Shown: piece by piece, positions 1 through 13,476 of the stretch
How the letters are laid out: each line of letters opens with the position of its first letter
How positions within the stretch are numbered: the first letter of the stretch is position 1
Origin: Daldinia sp. FL1419
Taxonomy: Eukaryota; Ascomycota; Sordariomycetes; Xylariales; Hypoxylaceae
Assembly (NCBI GenBank): GCA_025201765.1
Contig: MU623348.1
Location: 62,001 to 126,000, forward strand
Direction: 5' to 3'
DNA: 64,000 bases
Translations under genes and position numbers: made by a program
Notes under the pieces: model-generated
Databases searched by the model: none
What the model was told of the DNA's origin: nothing
Seen by the model: only the letters and a program-made list of their open reading frames with translations

Positions 1-3000
1 TTAAATTTAAAATAATTATTATAATAAAGATTATTTTATAATTTATAAATTTAATAATTAAAATAAAAATATTAATATAATTTAACCTTTTAATTTATTT
101 AAAGTTTTATATAATTTATTTAATTTTATATTAAGTAATCTCCCTATTAAGACCTTTTTTTATTTTATAAATCCATTTGCCTAAAAATAATTTTTGTTTT
201 ATTAATAAATTATAGAGTTTTTATATATAATTATTTACTAATAATTAATATTTAATACCTATAGTCTTACATTATTTGAATTATTTAGGGTTATATTTAA
301 CCTTTTAATATAATTTGGGTTTAAGTTTTGTAATAGTGATTATAATATTAATTAAATATATGGTATATATGAAAGTTGGGTTTGTTTTAAGTTGGTACCT
401 ATATAATAATAATTGTAATATTATTTGTTTAAATTTATATCTAAGGGGTTCCTATGGGGGGCTACCTATATATAATTTAAGAAGTTGTTTTTGTGTGGAT
501 ATACCTAGTTATATATTTAATCTTTTTAGAGGTATGGGATTTTCTGATTAATTATTTTATAATATATTATTAGGTTTTTTAAATATAAGTAATAAATTAA
601 AGTCTATTTAATTTGGGATTAGTTTTAATATGGGTTAATTTTTGGGTAGTTCCCAAATAATATTATTATTTTTTATATATATGTATAATGGTGGTAATAA
701 TGTTAACTTAAATCTTACACATTTTTTTAAGGTTATGGATTTATTTATTAATATATATAAATATTTTTTTTTAAATACTATATTATTAATATTAATTATT
801 TTATCTTTATTTATTAAAAATACCTTATAAATATATATATTATTACCTGTATAATTTAATATTTTATAAATTATGGTTTTCTTTTGAAATATATTAATTT
901 TCTAATCTTTTAAATAATATCTATTTAAGCCTAAGGTGATCATATATGTTAAATCTAATATATTTCCATATTAAACCTTGTATGGGATTTTATTCAAAAC
1001 ATTATAAAATAATTTATTTATAATATATAAAATTATTTATATAATAATTAATTAATATTTATTTAGTATCCTATTTTTTTTGGTTTATATAAAAATAATC
1101 TTTATTTTAATTTTAAATTTATTAATAATATTTTTAATAAGGTTCTTTAATTAAAATTATTTTATAATTATATATTTAATTGTTATATTTTTTTATTAAT
1201 AAAAATGTTTAAATTTATTATTAATATATATATTTAAAATATTTAAAGTAATTATATAATATTATTATTCAGATTTTTCCCATTTTTTAAAGAAATCCCT
1301 AAAGGTTTATAACCAATCTTTTAAGTTTTTAAGTGGAATGGCCCAGATCATATACAAAAAATTATAAATTATTATTAACTAACCCTTATAATTATTAATA
1401 CCTTAGGTATCCATGGATATATCAACTTTATTTAAATATAATAATTCCAATTTATAAATATCTTTTTTTAAAGATCTTTTATAAGATATTTTATTTATTT
1501 TATTTTTTATATAAGTTTTATATAAATAATATTCTTTTAAAGATTTTATATTTATAAATATTTTTATTAATTTTTTAAGATTTTAATTATTGAAATATCT
1601 TAATCTTTTATATCATACTTTAAATAAAAAATTAAATATAGAATAGGAATAAAGAATTATATTAAAATCTATTATATTAAAATAATTATCCTTTTAATTA
1701 ATTATATATAAGTTACTTATTTTAATTATAATTAAAAATATTTTTTCACCTTTAATTCTATAAGTTAAATCTTATTAAAATAAGAATTTAACATCTTTAC
1801 AAATTAATTATAATACTAAAATAAAATTATAAATCAAATTAAAACAATATATAATATTTAAGATTTTAATTATTTTAAAATTTTTATTTATAATGATTTT
1901 AATTACCATAATGTTTTAGAGTTTAGATATAATGGTTTTTTTATTAATACTATAAATATATAATTCTTTATACAAATATAAATTAATAAATAATATCTTA
2001 TTATAATAATTAATTTAATTATAATTATTATTAATTATAATTATTTTCTTAAACTTAATTATTAATTTTTTAATTTTAAATTTATTTATAACCATAAATT
2101 TTAAGGTTTTTAATGCCTTTACTATGGATAAATTAATAGGTACGTAATCTAATATAGGGATAACTATAAAAACTAATAATTTTATTAATATATCCTATAT
2201 TTAATTACCCTATATTTTATTTAATATATTGTATTTCAGTTTCTTAGGTAGGTGTTCTTGAAAAAGTTTAAATAAAATATTTAATTTTAATAGATTTATT
2301 AGTACTTTAATTATAATATTATTAAATATTATAAATATTATAGTAGTTATAGGTTTTAATACATTTTAAAAATCTTTATAAATTAATATTATAATAATAA
2401 ATTTTCTTTCTTCTCTTTTAACCTTTTTAAACTTATTTTTTATACTACCTCACCAACTTTATGATTATAACTCCAGGTATTTTTAAAAATATTTAATAAA
2501 ATTATGGGTTATAATATAATATCCTACAATTATATAATAAATATATATAAAATCTAATCCTTCTTTATATTTTTTACCTTTATTAAAGTAATTAACTAAA
2601 ATTATTTTATTATTCTTATTTTTAAACTTTTAAATTTACTTTTTTTATTAAATCAATTTAATAATATTATTAATATTAATAATAATTTTAATAATTTAAT
2701 TAATATTATTTTATAAAGGAATAATATTATAACTTTAAAAAAATATAATAAAAAATATATTATAATTATTTTTTAAAATATTAAAAAATTTATTAATTAA
2801 ATAAAATTCACTAATTACATAAATTTAATTTAATTCCTTAAAATTAATTTAAAATTATTATAACTTTAATAATAATATTATAACCAACCCTTTAAAATTT
2901 AATAAGATGATATTTTATTTGAATATTAGATTTTGGAATATTACATTCCTTTATAATTTATATTTCTTTTTAAAAGCTTTTTAAAACTTAGTTATAATAT

Positions 3001-4380
3001 TTTTACTAATTATTATATTTTTAAAAATTTTTTTTAAATAATATTTTATATATTTATATATTTTATCCTATTAATCTTACTAAAATTTGATCTCTTTATA
3101 TTATTTAGTTAATAAAAGATTTTTAAAGATTTTTTCTATTTCTACTATTGGGGCTATTTTGTCAATATTTTTTAAAAATATCCTTCCATACCCTTATATT
3201 ATTAAATAATTAGGTATATCCTTTTTAAATATTAACCATTTATTTATTAATTTTAATTTAATAATATTATTTAAGATTATAATATCCATTTTCATTTCTA
3301 AGGTTATTGATAAGGTATTGGAAGGGATTTTATAGTACTTTAAAGATCCCTATTAATTTATTTTAATAGAATTGTTTTATTATTGCGGTTAATAGATTAA
3401 ATGGTTTAAATACCCAATCTAATATGGTTATATGGTATGTAATTTGATTTGAAACCATTATTAGGTTAATATTTAAATCTTTATTTAATAAATTTAGGGT
3501 AGGTATTTTAAATGAAATATTAAAATATTATAGTGAATTTTGTAGGATAATAATTTTAAAATTAAAATAATCTATATTTAAATCATTTGGGAAAGGTACT
3601 AGTAATATATTATTAATATTTGGTAAAGGTGATTCTGGTAGTGTTATTGGTAATAAATAATTAGGATTTTTAAGGTAGTTATTTTCTATAAAATCTTTAA
3701 TTTATAATTACTTTAATTTTTAAATTAAATATAGAAAATTATTTTTATTTAAATACCTGAAAAATAATGCCTTTTATAGTAATCATTCCCTTAAATTATA
3801 TCTTACCATTATTTTATTTATTTATTTTATAATATCATTCTTAAAATATATTATTTAAGTAATTAAATAATAATTTATAATATTGTTAAAATTATTATTT
3901 CATATTTTAAGAATTTTAATAATATTATAATATATATTTTAAAATAATAAGATAAAATTTAAAATTATTATTAATTAATATATATTTTAATATAATAATA
4001 ATTTTATAAAAGATTAAATTAATATTTTAATATTAAAAGTAATTATAAGAAATAAAGGATTCTTTATTACAATTTTTAGCCTTTAATGTTTCTCAAATTT
4101 TAACATTTTGGAATTCCTTCTTATCTCTATTTTCTTATTTTTTTTATTTAAATATATAATAGAAGTTATTGTAGCTTAGATTAAATATATCCTATAAATA
4201 AGATATTAAATATAAAATTAAATAATATATTTAATTAAAATAGGTTAACTTTTAATTAAACTTCCAGGCTTATAACCTGTTAAAATAAAACATATATATA
4301 AAATAAGTTATTTATATTATTAAATTTATTTTAAAGAATAAATAGGCATATTTATAATATATAAGGTTACAGATGTGGGG
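1..4380. repeat. AT-rich RIP-degraded block
   Basis: Almost pure A/T with TpA-rich runs, scattered stops in all frames and no credible coding exon. The composition changes sharply near 4370-4390, about 80 bp beyond the stop codon of the regulator pseudogene. This is the usual look of transposon DNA after RIP in Pezizomycotina. I could not identify an element class, LTRs or TIRs, because the block runs off the left edge. The few short open frames at 315-830 are hydrophobic low-complexity translations and I do not call them genes. Confidence 0.75.
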
Positions 4381-4457
4381 CATATTATATCCCTATATAC
4401 CAGCCACACACATTCCAACACAACACGTACCTGGAAGTTAAAATAAACTGTCCCATT

Positions 4458-6497
4458 TCATACCGGAAAATCCCATTGACCAAAATTCGTTAGCTTCGCC
4501 AAACCCTCGTCTCCTAAGTCGGGAAGGGCGTCCCAAGTAATAGTCTCTGTACCGGCCATCTCCCCGAGGATAGACTTAGCTTCGGTTAAAATTTCCCGTC
4601 CTTTGGCGTCCATGGCTTTCTCTGGTGGATTGCCTTCCATCGCGGCCTCGATCCCCGCAAGTAGAACAGTTATATAGACGATATCTTTAACGCTGTGATG
4701 GCCGGCCTGGATGCGTTGCTTGGCCCATTTGGCTCCTTCTCGAAGTAGCATCAGTAGTTCGGCGTTGCGAAATTTGCTCCCGTTTTGCTTTTGGTTAAAA
4801 GAGGCTACGCCAGTCCACGGCGACGTACTGCGCGCTTGATGAAGCGTCTCCGCTAGCTCCGCGGCGATAACCATGGCAGCTTGCCAAGGTATAGACCTGA
4901 ACGGGGCGGAGCCGCATACGACGAGACGCTCGTAGTCACTACAGTAACTTTCGAAGGGATGTACGCTTTCCGTCGCTAGTAAAAGAGGATCGCGTCGCGA
5001 GGTTGAGAGCGGTAAAAAGGAGGACGTTAGCCTCAAGGCGGCGTCGACACAGATGGTGCGTGAGCAATGGAACTATGCCGGGTCTTTCAAGGCCCGAGGA
5101 AGATATCGTAAATGAAGGGAAAATATGTAGCGGCTAAATACTAATTCCAAGTATCGCTCTTGAAACTTCGTAGGTTGCGGTTCAAAATCCTGTAAGCGTT
5201 TCAACAAGGATCGATATTCGGCCATAAATTCCGAGCTGAGCCTTAACGTTTCTTGGTATGAACTATCGACTTTTATACCATTACAGTATTTTGCTACCGA
5301 AAGTCGTATCGCGAACGTCCGACCCAAGGCTATTTGAAGTGAGGTGTCGGTTAGTTCAGCCATATCGCGAGAGAAGGGTTTGCTGCTGTCGCCAAAACCT
5401 CCCAGCTCGGCACCGTTTAAATTTAAAGGCAAAGAACAAACGTAATCGTCCAACGAAAACATAGGCGGCCCAGAAGCATCTACGGTATATTCTAATACCA
5501 GCTCGATAATCTTCGTCCATAAACGGCGTCTCATTTCAACTTCGAAGACAGGCATCGCTGGTAACCTGGCCGGGTCCCGATGCAAACCAACAGACATCGC
5601 GGCCCGAACCAAAACGCCGGAAAAGGCCCAGACCTGATCTTCTCTTAGATAATGAGACGTCTGTCGGGCGATATGTACGAGGCACATGATTTGAATGTCA
5701 AATACCGTCGTCCGAAGTTTTCCTGGCGATTCAAGCCAATTTTCAGCTTCACGTACCCATTGATGCGCTTGGGGACGAAGCGAAAAGACGTCGTCGTAGA
5801 AACAAGCGCCGATAGCAAGGCAAATTTGCAGCAATACCACCTGCGCCGGACTTTCTAGGCCGGGATTTTCCCACAAAGCGTTATAAACACGTTGAGTAGT
5901 AGGAACGTGGATAATACGATATATAGCCTCAAAAGTGCGTAAGTACGCATTAAATAAAACACTTACTACTTCTTTCGAAGGTAGGTATGTTCCATAGTGG
6001 CCTGGCGTCCACGAGAGAAGTCGTCTAGCCTTGATAGACCTAGCTAACAGTTTACAAGTCATTACATCCTGCCATATCTTGCTCTGACTTCTCACCTGTT
6101 CATCGAGCCACTCTAAAGCAAAGGGGGACTAGCATGGGGGTTAATATTAAATATATCTCGGAATTATGGTTATCTTACCAGAGTCATCGAAAATAACCAA
6201 TGAGTTGGAGAAACGTAACGTTTTTACCTATTATGCCTCTTATCGAAAAACTATCCGAACACGACGAGGGGTCGGAATGTGGATGAGGATCTCTGGAGCT
6301 CGACTGGCAGCCATCGCATAGAGGACCGGTGCTTACCAGCAGACTAGCTACGGCGTCGAGATCAAATTTACTTCCAGGAGGTATCGATACCAGGACTGAT
6401 CCTAACGCGCCCAAATGCCATACTTCGCGACGAGTTGACCCTTCTCCTTCTTCCGCTTTGCTGTTTGTCAAGTTCGGAGGGGACCCTTTAACGCCCT
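4458..6497 (-). pseudogene. C-terminal fragment: fungal transcription-factor middle homology region
   Basis: Coding resumes at the target duplication with GVKGSPPNL and continues to 6228. After an intron, EWLDEQ leads into a Fungal_trans-type domain: LPSKEVVSVLFNAYLRTFEAIYRIIHVPT, then ICLAIGACFYDD, GLHRDPARLP and MRRRLWTKIIELV. An in-frame TAG at 5073-5075 interrupts the helix after RALKDPA. The same frame then continues with FHCSR, CVDAALRL and a typical C-terminal tail to a TGA ending at 4458. TAG could have arisen from CAG or TGG by one RIP-type transition; that is inference. Confidence 0.84.
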
Positions 6498-6539
6498 TAT
6501 GGCGGACCATAAGAGCTACTTTGCCAAAAATCAATTTTA
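6498..6539 (+). repeat. Left terminal inverted repeat of outer element
   Basis: Pairs with 13760-13800 on the opposite strand. The first 14 bases differ at one position only (GCGG versus GCAG, a G/A transition). Confidence 0.8.
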
Positions 6540-6744
6540 GGTAGCTATAAAGGGCAATATATCCTTAACATGTACACAAGCTATATATAATAAAATTATA
6601 TATAAATATTTATACATTGTAAAAGTAATATTATAATAATTATATATATATAAAAAATATATTAAAGATATATAAGTTATATTACCATTTATCTTATCTT
6701 AGCGGGCTTAAATTAAGAGGACGGTTTTTCTTTATATTTTTTAA

Positions 6745-7215
6745 GCCACCGCACTTTTCAACCAATTAAACCCTTAATATACCACATATACGAAAAACCA
6801 TTTCTTAAAATTTTTTAAACAGCAATATAACCCTACAGATATATTTGTATAAATTAAATAGGTAGTGGTTGTGGTAGTTGGTTAAAAATCTTTAATTTAA
6901 ACTTACTAAAATAATATTTATTTTAACAAACTTAAATTAGAATTTTTACTAACTATTATAACCACTTTAATTATAACCACTTCAATTTGATTTATAATTA
7001 TTGTATATTAAGGGTCTAATTAGTTAAAAAGTATTATAATTCAAAAGGTATAAAAAAATTGTTCTTTTAATCTAAGCTTTATTAAAATAAATTTTAGCAC
7101 CACCGCATTTTTTAGCTAATTAAATCCTTAATATATTACAATTATAAACCAAATTGAAATAACTATAGTTAAAATAGCTATAATAGTTAATAAAAATTCT
7201 AGTTTAAGTTATTAA
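6745..7215. repeat. Inverted and direct MITE-like repeat copies in left arm
   Basis: A motif of the form CACCGCACTTTT-(C/T)AACCAATTAAACCCTTAATATAC occurs three times: plus strand at about 6745-6785, minus strand at about 7032-7003, and plus strand at about 7100-7137. The second and third copies remain similar inward for more than 100 bp (6905-7040 minus against 7100-7215 plus), forming a long degenerate palindrome with a centre of about 60 bp. Differences are mainly transitions. It may be one or two small inverted-repeat transposons nested inside the outer element. Confidence 0.6.
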
Positions 7216-7249
7216 TATATATAAATTATTTAATTATTGAAGGAATTAT

Positions 7250-7413
7250 TGGATTGCGATACGTTGTTGTATTTGGTAAGTAAGTAAAGCTATCTAAGAT
7301 TTAAGAAATTTGTGGGTTAATCCATTCTAAGTGGGAACTTGGGTTTAACCCTAATACGTATTTTAATTATATAATAAACCAAGTAGGTGCTATAAAGTTC
7401 CTTTTTATTAATA
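7250..7413 (-). repeat. LTR of Copia element (3' LTR relative to coding strand)
   Basis: It is collinear with 13477-13640 over the full 164 bp with no length change. Shared anchors include AAGAAATTT, GGTTTAACCCT and TAGGTGCTATA. Differences are nearly all G/A or C/T. Confidence 0.82.
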
Positions 7414-7983
7414 TATTTTTATAGAAATATTATATTAAAATTATTATTAATTTTTTAGTTTTAATAATTTTATAAATTTATGATGTTTATCTTTTTTAAG
7501 TGGTTTTATAAAGCTATCTATAGGGTTCTCTTTTTTTGATATATATTTTAATATAATGTTATTATTATTTATTTCTTGTTTGGTATAATGGTATTTTTTT
7601 TAAATATATTTTTTTTAATAATTTACCACCAATTTTTTAATCTAAATTATTATTATTATATTATTATATAATATTGTAATAAATTTTGGTAATATAAGTC
7701 CCAATTTTTTAAAAAAGTTCTATATTTATATAGTATTAATTATTACACTACTTAAAGTAACATATTTAGCTTTATTAGAGCTTTTTACCATAATAAGTTA
7801 AAACTTAATGTGTTAAAGTATTAGTAACTTAATCATAAAAAATATATATTTTGTAATTAATTTTCTTATAATAAAATTAAAAGTATAATTTATATTTATA
7901 ATATTATGCAATTTTAATAAGTTATATATATAATGTAAATAATTATTATCTAATTTATAATAGTATATATTTTATTTTATTAT

Positions 7984-8389
7984 TGAACAGGAGCTCTAAT
8001 AGCTCCTGCAGGATATGCCCTATACTTCAACTAACCCATATCAAGCCAAAGGCTGTATGAGCCAGAGGATACAAGGTGACTATATCCTGAGGAGGGGAAT
8101 AGGCTGATCGGATAGAGGAACTGATATGGGTGACTGCTTGCCAATGGTAGCGCACTATAGGAGGATATCTTCAAGGAGGAGACTGAAACTGTATATTCTC
8201 ATATGAAGACTCTATGGAGAAACTGAGCTATAGAACCTGATGAGTCTCTGCTGATCAGACAAGAAAGACAACTCTCGAGGGCCTATTTATGTCCAAAAGA
8301 GCTGTGGAGCCTAGGAGGGTCTAGCTCTAAGGAGGAGATAGGGTCTCTACAGGGTAGTATCTATGACCTAATCGCTCTACACCGGTTCA
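7984..8389. mobile_element. 406-bp non-RIPped insert, probable solo LTR or small element
   Basis: An island of ordinary base composition sits inside the AT-rich Copia element. It begins TGAACAGGAG and ends with the near inverse GGTTCA, so it has TG...CA termini with 5-bp inverted ends, and is flanked by TTAT on both sides (7980-7983 and 8390-8393). Near its start is a perfect 8-bp stem, CAGGAGCT / AGCTCCTG, with a 5-bp loop (7988-8008). It has no coding potential. TG...CA ends suggest a solo LTR, but a 4-bp duplication made only of A/T is weak evidence, and a MITE is also possible. Confidence 0.62.
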
Positions 8390-8741
8390 TTATACCTCTT
8401 AAATATCTTATTATTTATTTAATGTTAATTAAGTGGGCTTCTATAGGATTATATATAAAATAAACTTATATAAACATTGTAAAACTTATATTAGGCTTTG
8501 TGATATATGCTAGAAAATTTATTTTTTTAACAAGGGAAATATATTTAAAAATTTTATCTATATTAGTAACATCTTCCAAACTGCGTGCCTAAATAATTTC
8601 TCTTCTTTTAAGGTTAAATAATATTAATATTATTTTCTTTTTTTTTAATTTAATGCTTTTTAATATTTTTGTAATATATTATTTTTAATTAAGGCAAATA
8701 TCTTTTATAAAAGAAAAACGCACAATTCTAATTTTAAAAAA

Positions 8742-8936
8742 CTAATTTACAACTTCTAAATCCGTGATGGGTACATCTTCCTTAATATTTATTACTAATA
8801 TCAAAAGGTGTTTAGTGTTTGGTCTGTAGAGTAAGAAATTATTTATATATAAAGTTATTATATTTCCTATATTTTTGTTTATATATACTATATTATTTAA
8901 TATTAATGGCATATATTTTCTTTTAATTAATAACAC
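8742..8936 (-). pseudogene. Copia reverse-transcriptase fragment (YVDD read as YINN)
   Basis: The minus-strand translation contains NIITLYINNFLLYRPNTKH followed later by PITDLEVV. This matches the Copia reverse-transcriptase layout of a YVDD box, LLI.GP, and a K(I/M)(T/K)DLG motif. Asp-Asp has become Asn-Asn (GAT to AAT), the signature of RIP on the coding strand. Catalysis would be impossible. Confidence 0.7.
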
Positions 8937-11648
8937 ATATACATATTTCTACCATACTATATTAATTTATTTTAAATTATATAGGGGATTTATAAATTTA
9001 ATAATTTTATTAAATATGTATTTATATTTATCTATTTTATTTAAGAATATTTTAAAATATTTTTTTAAAAATGAGAAGAGTTTTATGAAGATATCTTCTA
9101 TTAGGTTACTATTTAAATATATAATTATAAAATTAATTTAAATAGTGTATTAGTTATTAAGAGCTATAAATGTTATTAATATTTGTTATAATGTTATATA
9201 AGTAATTATAATGGTTATTTCATTATAATTAATACCTTTTTATTATATAAATCCTTATATATAAATATACACCTTATATTTATTTAATAAATTTATTAAT
9301 AGGAATTTTTTTTTTAATACCTATTTATTATTTATTAGATATTTATAAGTAATATCTTACAATCTCTTAAAATTAAATATTTTATGTTTAAAATTCTTTT
9401 AAATTTCTTTAAAAATTATTTTAAATTATAAATCCCAGTTATTATTAACTATGGTTTTTTTAATTATTAAGTTATTTTTGTTAATTTGAAATATTTTATC
9501 CTATATAGTTATACTAATAAGATATTTTTGTATAAGGTTATCTTCTTTAACTTATTTAAATTCTTTAAAAAATATTTTAATATAAATGAAAGTGTTTGTA
9601 ACATCCTTTTGAATAACATTTAAATATAATAATAAAAAGTTATTAAATATATTTTTTTAATTTATAATAATTATAAAAATATTGTTAATTTTGTCTGGAA
9701 TTTGATAGATGTATAAATCCGGGATGATTTTTTTAGATCAGTTTCTTTTCTTCTTAATTTAACTTATTTTTTTATTAATAATATTTTTATTTATAATATT
9801 GTTATTAACATTTTATATATTAATTTTAGGAGTTTTGGCTGCTTTTCTATGATAGAAATGCTTTTGTATATGTTTAGGAAATAATTTAATAACATCTTTC
9901 AGATTTAGAACATTATTATTATTTTTAAGATGTTTATAAAAGATAATGTACAGTGTTGTTAAAAATCTACCTTTTTTTAGGAATTATATAATATAATTAC
10001 GTTCTCCATGATAATTTAAGAAAATAGCCTTTACGTTGTATATTTCAAATTTTTTAATTGTTATAGCCTTATTATTTAGGTTGATTAGGGTAAAGTAACA
10101 ACTTCCAAGGATTTTTAAGTGTATATTATCTGACTTATGGTCTTTTTTAGGTTCTAAATAGCCCTTATATTGTTCAAATAACGTAACACCTTTATAAATA
10201 GATATTCTAGTTTTATTAATAACATATATAATTATTTTTAAAATAAAATTCCAAAAATAAATAAATATTTTTATTTTAACATATATAGTTTATGCCTTAT
10301 CTTATAAAAAATGTATATTTTTTTCTGTTATATTATTTTAATATTAATTATATGGTATGGATAGAATTAACTCCATACCCTTTTTTTTATAAAAAGTTTT
10401 TAATTGGTTTATACTAAATTCTTATTTATTATTAATTTATAGGATCTTTATTTGATGTTAAGAATTGTTGGTTTGATTAAAAAAGGCTTGAAATATTTCA
10501 TATAAATATATAAAATATTTAATAACAATTGTTATTATTTTATTTTTCATTTTATATACCATAAACTAATATTATAAATTATTATTATTAATTATTAATA
10601 TAAAATATTTATTTCTTTTAATAAAAGTAGGTTATAAGGAACTTATATTATATTAGATTACCTTGCCTATGTAATTCATTCATTTTTAAGGTTCTTTCAA
10701 AGGTATCTTCATTATTTTCGCTTAGTTACAAATAATATATAATAGGCTTTTAATTATCTTTTAATTTAAATCAATATTTATAAATTTATTAATAATTTAT
10801 TTTATTTTATCTATATTAGGATAATATAATTAATAATATTAGAAAATTAATTTATCTTTTATTTTATTAATTAATTTTAATAATTTTAATAATTTAAAAA
10901 ATTTAATTACCTTTTTTGATCTTTAGTTATTATTTTTTATATTTATTTCTAATATATGTTCCTATTATTTCAATAATAATATGGCCACCAATTTTGGTTT
11001 ATTATATTGTTAAAGGTAGAATCTTTATTTTTATATATTTAAAGTTGTTAGGATTATCCCATTAATATTCTATATATATTGATTGTTTATTTAATTACCT
11101 GTTTTATATAAGAGTTCCCTAGAGAAAATCTTAAGGAGAAAGTCTTTAATAAAGAATATATATTTTAATATCACCTTAATAGTATTATTATTTTTTTTAT
11201 AAAGTTTATAAATAACCATTCCCATTTATGTAATTAATATAAATCCTATTCTAATATTTATAATATATTTTTTATTATTAATGTTAATTATTGTGTTAAG
11301 GAAAAAGTTGTTTAGATTGTTTGTAATATGTATGTTAGTTCTTATATTAAATAATAATTTATATATTTTAGATAAAGAATAACAATATATTTTATAACTT
11401 TTTTCAATTATTGTGTTCTTTATTAAAATTATTATAAAATTTTATGTATTATATGTTAAATTAATTTCCAAATATTTTTTATTATATATTATAATTATTA
11501 ATTTTAATGTATCTTTATTAACCTTAATTGTATAAATGCCATCACCTAAGTTTGTATATTGATCTAATCTAGCAGGTAACTGCAGGGCCTAATTTGCTTA
11601 GGCTTAACTAATATTTTAAATAATATTCTAACTATTGATGTTTTTTTT

Positions 11649-12602
11649 ACAATCTTTTTTAAGATAATTATATTTATTGCATTTATAATAAAAAGGACTT
11701 TTTTTACTATTTTATATAAGCTTATTATTAAAGGTCTTTAACTTTTTAAGGAATTTTTTGCCTTATTTTTTTAGGTTTTTCTTTATATTATAAGTTAAGT
11801 TAGAACTATAACTTTTCAAATTAATTTTAATTTTAAATTTATTAATAAAATTGTTAATTATTTTTGTAATTATATAATTCTTTTAAAAATATATAATTTT
11901 ATAAATTATCTTAACCTATTCCTTAGCTTTTTTTTTATAATTATTTAAAAATATTATTATTTTTTATTTTGGGGTAAGAGGCATGTTGGCTTCTTATATG
12001 CTATATATGACTTATTACCATTTTAAGTTATATTAGATAAGGTTCTTTCTATTATAGTTTATTATAATAAGTATTGATTAAAGTTTTTATTATTAGGCTT
12101 TATTTATAAAGGTATAAATATAATTTAATAATTTTAAAGCCTTTATATTTTTTTGTATACCAATAATTAGGTTAAGTAGGTTATATTTATATATTTTTAT
12201 AATTGTTTATATTATCCATAATTTATTCATTATAATTAGTTTTATTCTTTTAATATAACCAATTTTTTTAAATAATAATATAAATATTTCTTTATATATT
12301 AATTAATTTAATTGGCCTTTTAGGTAATTATTTTTATTTAGTAAAAAATTAAACTTTTTTTATTTTAATATAATTTTTATATTAATCAATTTAAAAGATT
12401 ATTATTTTAATTGTAAATTTTTCTTTACCTTCTTATCTTTTTTCTTTTTTAAAGGTGATGGAATTAGATTATCAAAGGCTAAGGCTTTATTATTTTTTAA
12501 TTCCAAATTACTACTTAATAATCTACGCTTATTTCCATCTAATTTATTTAATAAGTTTAATAAATTTAATAATAAATTTAATAAATCAAAATTATTATCC
12601 AT
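11649..12602 (-). pseudogene. Copia Gag remnant with degraded zinc knuckle
   Basis: A minus-strand frame at 12602-12402 begins with a leucine/asparagine-rich segment containing LLNKLDGNK and ELKNNKALAFDNL, resembling a Gag start. Further down, at about 11690-11649, YYKCNKYNYLKKDC aligns with a CCHC knuckle (C-x2-C-x4-H-x4-C), with the first Cys changed to Tyr and the His to Tyr, both single transitions. Intervening frames are broken. Confidence 0.5.
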
Positions 12603-13476
12603 TATAATAAAATTATTAAAAATAACTTTTTAAATCTGTTTTTCTTTTTTTAATTTTAATTTCTTTATTTTTTTAAATTATTTTTTTATTTTTTTTTTAT
12701 ATGGCATTTCATTAAGAATCTAAAGAAGACTCTCTTATTTTATAAATATTATAAATTTAATTACTATTTTATCAACTTTTTTATCTATTAAATAAAATAT
12801 TAATAATAATTAATTAATTAAATCTAATTATTTTAATTTATATAATAATTAATATTTATCACTTTTATAAAAAAATTTCCCATTAACCTACTCCACCAAT
12901 AATAAAATTAGAAATAATATAAACAAATCACTTTCTAAGAAAACACCAAATATATTACAAATTAATATTCACAATTTTTTTATTCTTCTAAATTCTTCTT
13001 CAATTTTAACCTAATAATTAACCATTTTATTTAAATTATTTTTCATTATATAAAATATATTTTAAAATTTATATATAAAAATTTTAATAAATTTATTATT
13101 ATTATTTTATTAAACTGCACTAATACTAAAACTTATTTTAACTTTTTCTGCCATTCTTTCATATCGCTTAAATTTTAAATATAACTTAATTTGCTCAATT
13201 ATAAATCTATTTAATAATTTTCTTTACTTTTCCAAACTATCTTACAAATTAATAATAATTATATTCTACTATTTTTCCAACTACATCATACACATTTATA
13301 ACTCATTTAATATCCTTACAATTTTTATATTTCCAAATTCTTTTTAATTTATATTAATTATTCCAATTCTATTAAAATCCAATTTTATATCAAATAATAT
13401 TAAAAACATTATATAATAATTATTATAATTATTAAAATTTTTATTCTTAAATAAAATATTATTATAAAAAAATTAT

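Noticed and set aside
315..830. Two plus-strand open frames in the AT-rich left block
   Set aside because: Low-complexity hydrophobic translations in DNA that is almost all A/T; no motif or splice partner.
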